Positions 5,494 to 6,555 of a DNA stretch of 6,555 nucleotides are shown piece after piece. Within the stretch, counting starts at the first letter, position 1, and every line of letters starts with the position of its first letter. The stretch is taken from positions 5,290 through 11,844 of the forward strand of contig DHVX01000012.1 of assembly GCA_002412885.1 (NCBI GenBank), written 5' to 3'. Under the pieces are notes generated by a model, which worked only from the letters and a program-made list of their open reading frames with translations, did no database searches and was not told where the DNA came from. Position numbers and translations under genes: made by a program. Origin of the DNA: Bacteroidales bacterium UBA5197. Lineage in GTDB: Bacteria > Bacteroidota > Bacteroidia > Bacteroidales > Lentimicrobiaceae.

Positions 5494-5979
5494 ATGGTAA
5501 AAATTTTAATGGTATGCCTGGGTAATATCTGCCGATCACCATTGGCAGAGGGAATTATGAAGAAGAAGCTTGAAGATAATAATATTGAAGGCTTTGTGGA
5601 TTCATGTGGTTTTGAGTCATTTCATACAGGAGACTCCCCTGATCGCAGAAGTGTTGAAACGGCCGCCAAACACGGTGTTGACATCAGTAAGCAGAGGTCC
5701 AGATTGTTTAAAGTTGAAGATTTTGACAAGTTTGACAAGATCTATGTGATGGATAAGAACAACTACAGAGATGTTTCTGCTGTGGCAAGAAATGAGGACG
5801 ATTTAAAGAAAGTTGATCTCATAATGAATGTATTACATCCCGGATCGGGCATGCCGGTACCTGACCCATACTATGGAGGTCAATCGGGATTCAGGAAAAC
5901 CTGGGAACTGCTTGATCAGGCCACAGATGTGATAATTGAACAGATTATTGGAAATAAATTCCCGAAAAATGATTCCTGA
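5494..5979 (+). CDS. low-molecular-weight protein-tyrosine phosphatase
   Basis: A 161-residue cytoplasmic LMW-PTP of normal size. The P-loop CLGNICRS sits at residues 8-15, with Cys8 as nucleophile and Arg14 binding phosphate. The C-terminal DPYYGG (124-129) supplies the general acid Asp124 and the two tyrosines that shape the substrate pocket. Such enzymes dephosphorylate tyrosine on proteins, in many bacteria kinases of capsule or exopolysaccharide export (Wzb/Etp type), and some act on other phosphoesters; no kinase gene is in view. An ATG at 5467 is in frame but would add nine atypical residues and lies on the 3' arm of the dnaA terminator, so I place the start at 5494, where the protein begins MVKILMVCLGN as family members do. 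It overlaps the next gene by 11 bp. A phosphatase gene directly after dnaA is, as I recall, common in Bacteroidota. Confidence 0.93.
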   Translation: MVKILMVCLGNICRSPLAEGIMKKKLEDNNIEGFVDSCGFESFHTGDSPDRRSVETAAKHGVDISKQRSRLFKVEDFDKFDKIYVMDKNNYRDVSAVARNEDDLKKVDLIMNVLHPGSGMPVPDPYYGGQSGFRKTWELLDQATDVIIEQIIGNKFPKNDS

Positions 5980-6555
5980 TAAACTGACAATTATCGAATC
6001 TGCGGAGAGAATTAAATCTCTGATTCACAGAACCCCGGTTCTCAGATGCAATGCCCTTGACGAGATAAGTGGTGGAAATCTGTTTTTTAAATGTGAAAAT
6101 TTACAGAAAGCGGGAGCATTCAAGTCGCGGGGAGCAACCAATGCTGTTTTTCAGCTCAGTGAAGCTGACTTAAAAAGAGGAGTTGCCACACATTCATCTG
6201 GAAATCATGCTGCGGCACTCGCCTTGGCAGCAAAACGAAGAGGAATTCAGGCACATATCGTAATGCCTGACAATTCCAACAAGATCAAAATCAAAGCTGT
6301 AGAAAGTTATGGGGGATTAATCACTTTTTGCGAATCGACACTTCAATCCCGTGAAGACACGCTGAATAAAGTAATTTCGAAAACCGGTGCAATAGAAATT
6401 CACCCATACAACAACTACCAGATCATTGCAGGTCAGGCCACTACTGCCCTGGAAATGTTAGAAGACTTTCCTGATCTGAACCTGATTGTTGCACCTGTAG
6501 GTGGCGGCGGACTTTTAAGCGGAACGGCTTTGGCTGCCCGGTATTTCGGGAATCA
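5969..6555 (+). CDS. PLP-dependent serine/threonine dehydratase or racemase-type enzyme (3' end outside window)
   Basis: An uninterrupted frame from ATG 5969 to the window end gives 195 residues, about 60 percent of the family's usual length of about 320. It is a fold-type II PLP enzyme of the threonine dehydratase/serine racemase group. NLQKAGAFKSRGA holds the Schiff-base lysine (Lys52), HSSGNHAAALALAAK (75-89) is the substrate carboxylate loop, and PVGGGGLLSG (176-185) is the phosphate-binding glycine loop. Absence of an N-terminal extension, and the Q-x-T-x-A-L-E-M stretch (156-163), recall short catabolic threonine dehydratases and eukaryotic-type serine racemase. Deamination of Ser/Thr versus racemisation cannot be separated, and the C-terminus is needed to see any ACT domain. 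The start overlaps the phosphatase by 11 bp, suggesting co-transcription, although no functional link is evident. Confidence 0.9.
   Translation, partial: MIPDKLTIIESAERIKSLIHRTPVLRCNALDEISGGNLFFKCENLQKAGAFKSRGATNAVFQLSEADLKRGVATHSSGNHAAALALAAKRRGIQAHIVMPDNSNKIKIKAVESYGGLITFCESTLQSREDTLNKVISKTGAIEIHPYNNYQIIAGQATTALEMLEDFPDLNLIVAPVGGGGLLSGTALAARYFGN

Overview
The window is about 6.5 kb of chromosomal DNA from a member of the Bacteroidota, probably not a well-studied genus. The evidence for this is: (i) a DnaA whose N-terminus, domain III and NKDHATVLHA signature follow the Bacteroidota version of the protein; (ii) an OmpA-type protein that joins a thrombospondin-type-3-like 'DGISDKHD-CP...GCP' segment to its peptidoglycan-binding domain, an arrangement common in that phylum; (iii) almost no usable Shine-Dalgarno sequences; and (iv) exact TAnnTTTG -7 boxes in the one divergent intergenic region. 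Base composition is moderately AT-rich and even throughout. I see no mobile element, tRNA, rRNA or CRISPR.

Left part (1-1901, plus strand): three tightly packed genes that look like the end of an operon. They are the 3' end of an OmpA-family outer-membrane protein, a 331-residue protein I read as a helix-hairpin-helix-glycosylase-like N-glycosylase (closest in layout to the queuosine-salvage enzyme Qng1, but with an extra cysteine-rich C-terminus), and a Fhit-like HIT nucleotide hydrolase whose ATG overlaps the preceding stop codon.

Middle (1920-3740): an EamA/DMT-family ten-helix transporter on the minus strand converges on the HIT gene with only 18 bp between stops. It diverges from a YigZ/IMPACT-family protein on the plus strand. 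The 261-bp divergent spacer holds a good Bacteroidota-type promoter for the transporter, candidate -7 boxes for yigZ, and a run of alternating inverted repeats directly before the yigZ start codon.

Right part (3982-6555, plus strand): dnaA, preceded by a 241-bp AT-rich spacer without recognisable DnaA boxes and followed by a hairpin that looks like its terminator. Next is a low-molecular-weight protein-tyrosine phosphatase, overlapping by 11 bp a PLP-dependent serine/threonine dehydratase or racemase-type enzyme cut off by the window end. DnaA starts replication; the other genes are mostly household enzymes with no evident shared pathway.

The most unusual item is the glycosylase-like protein at 445-1440 and its translational coupling to a HIT nucleotide hydrolase. 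No obviously new multi-gene system is visible; the other observations are regulatory structures and one substitution in the DnaA Walker A motif.
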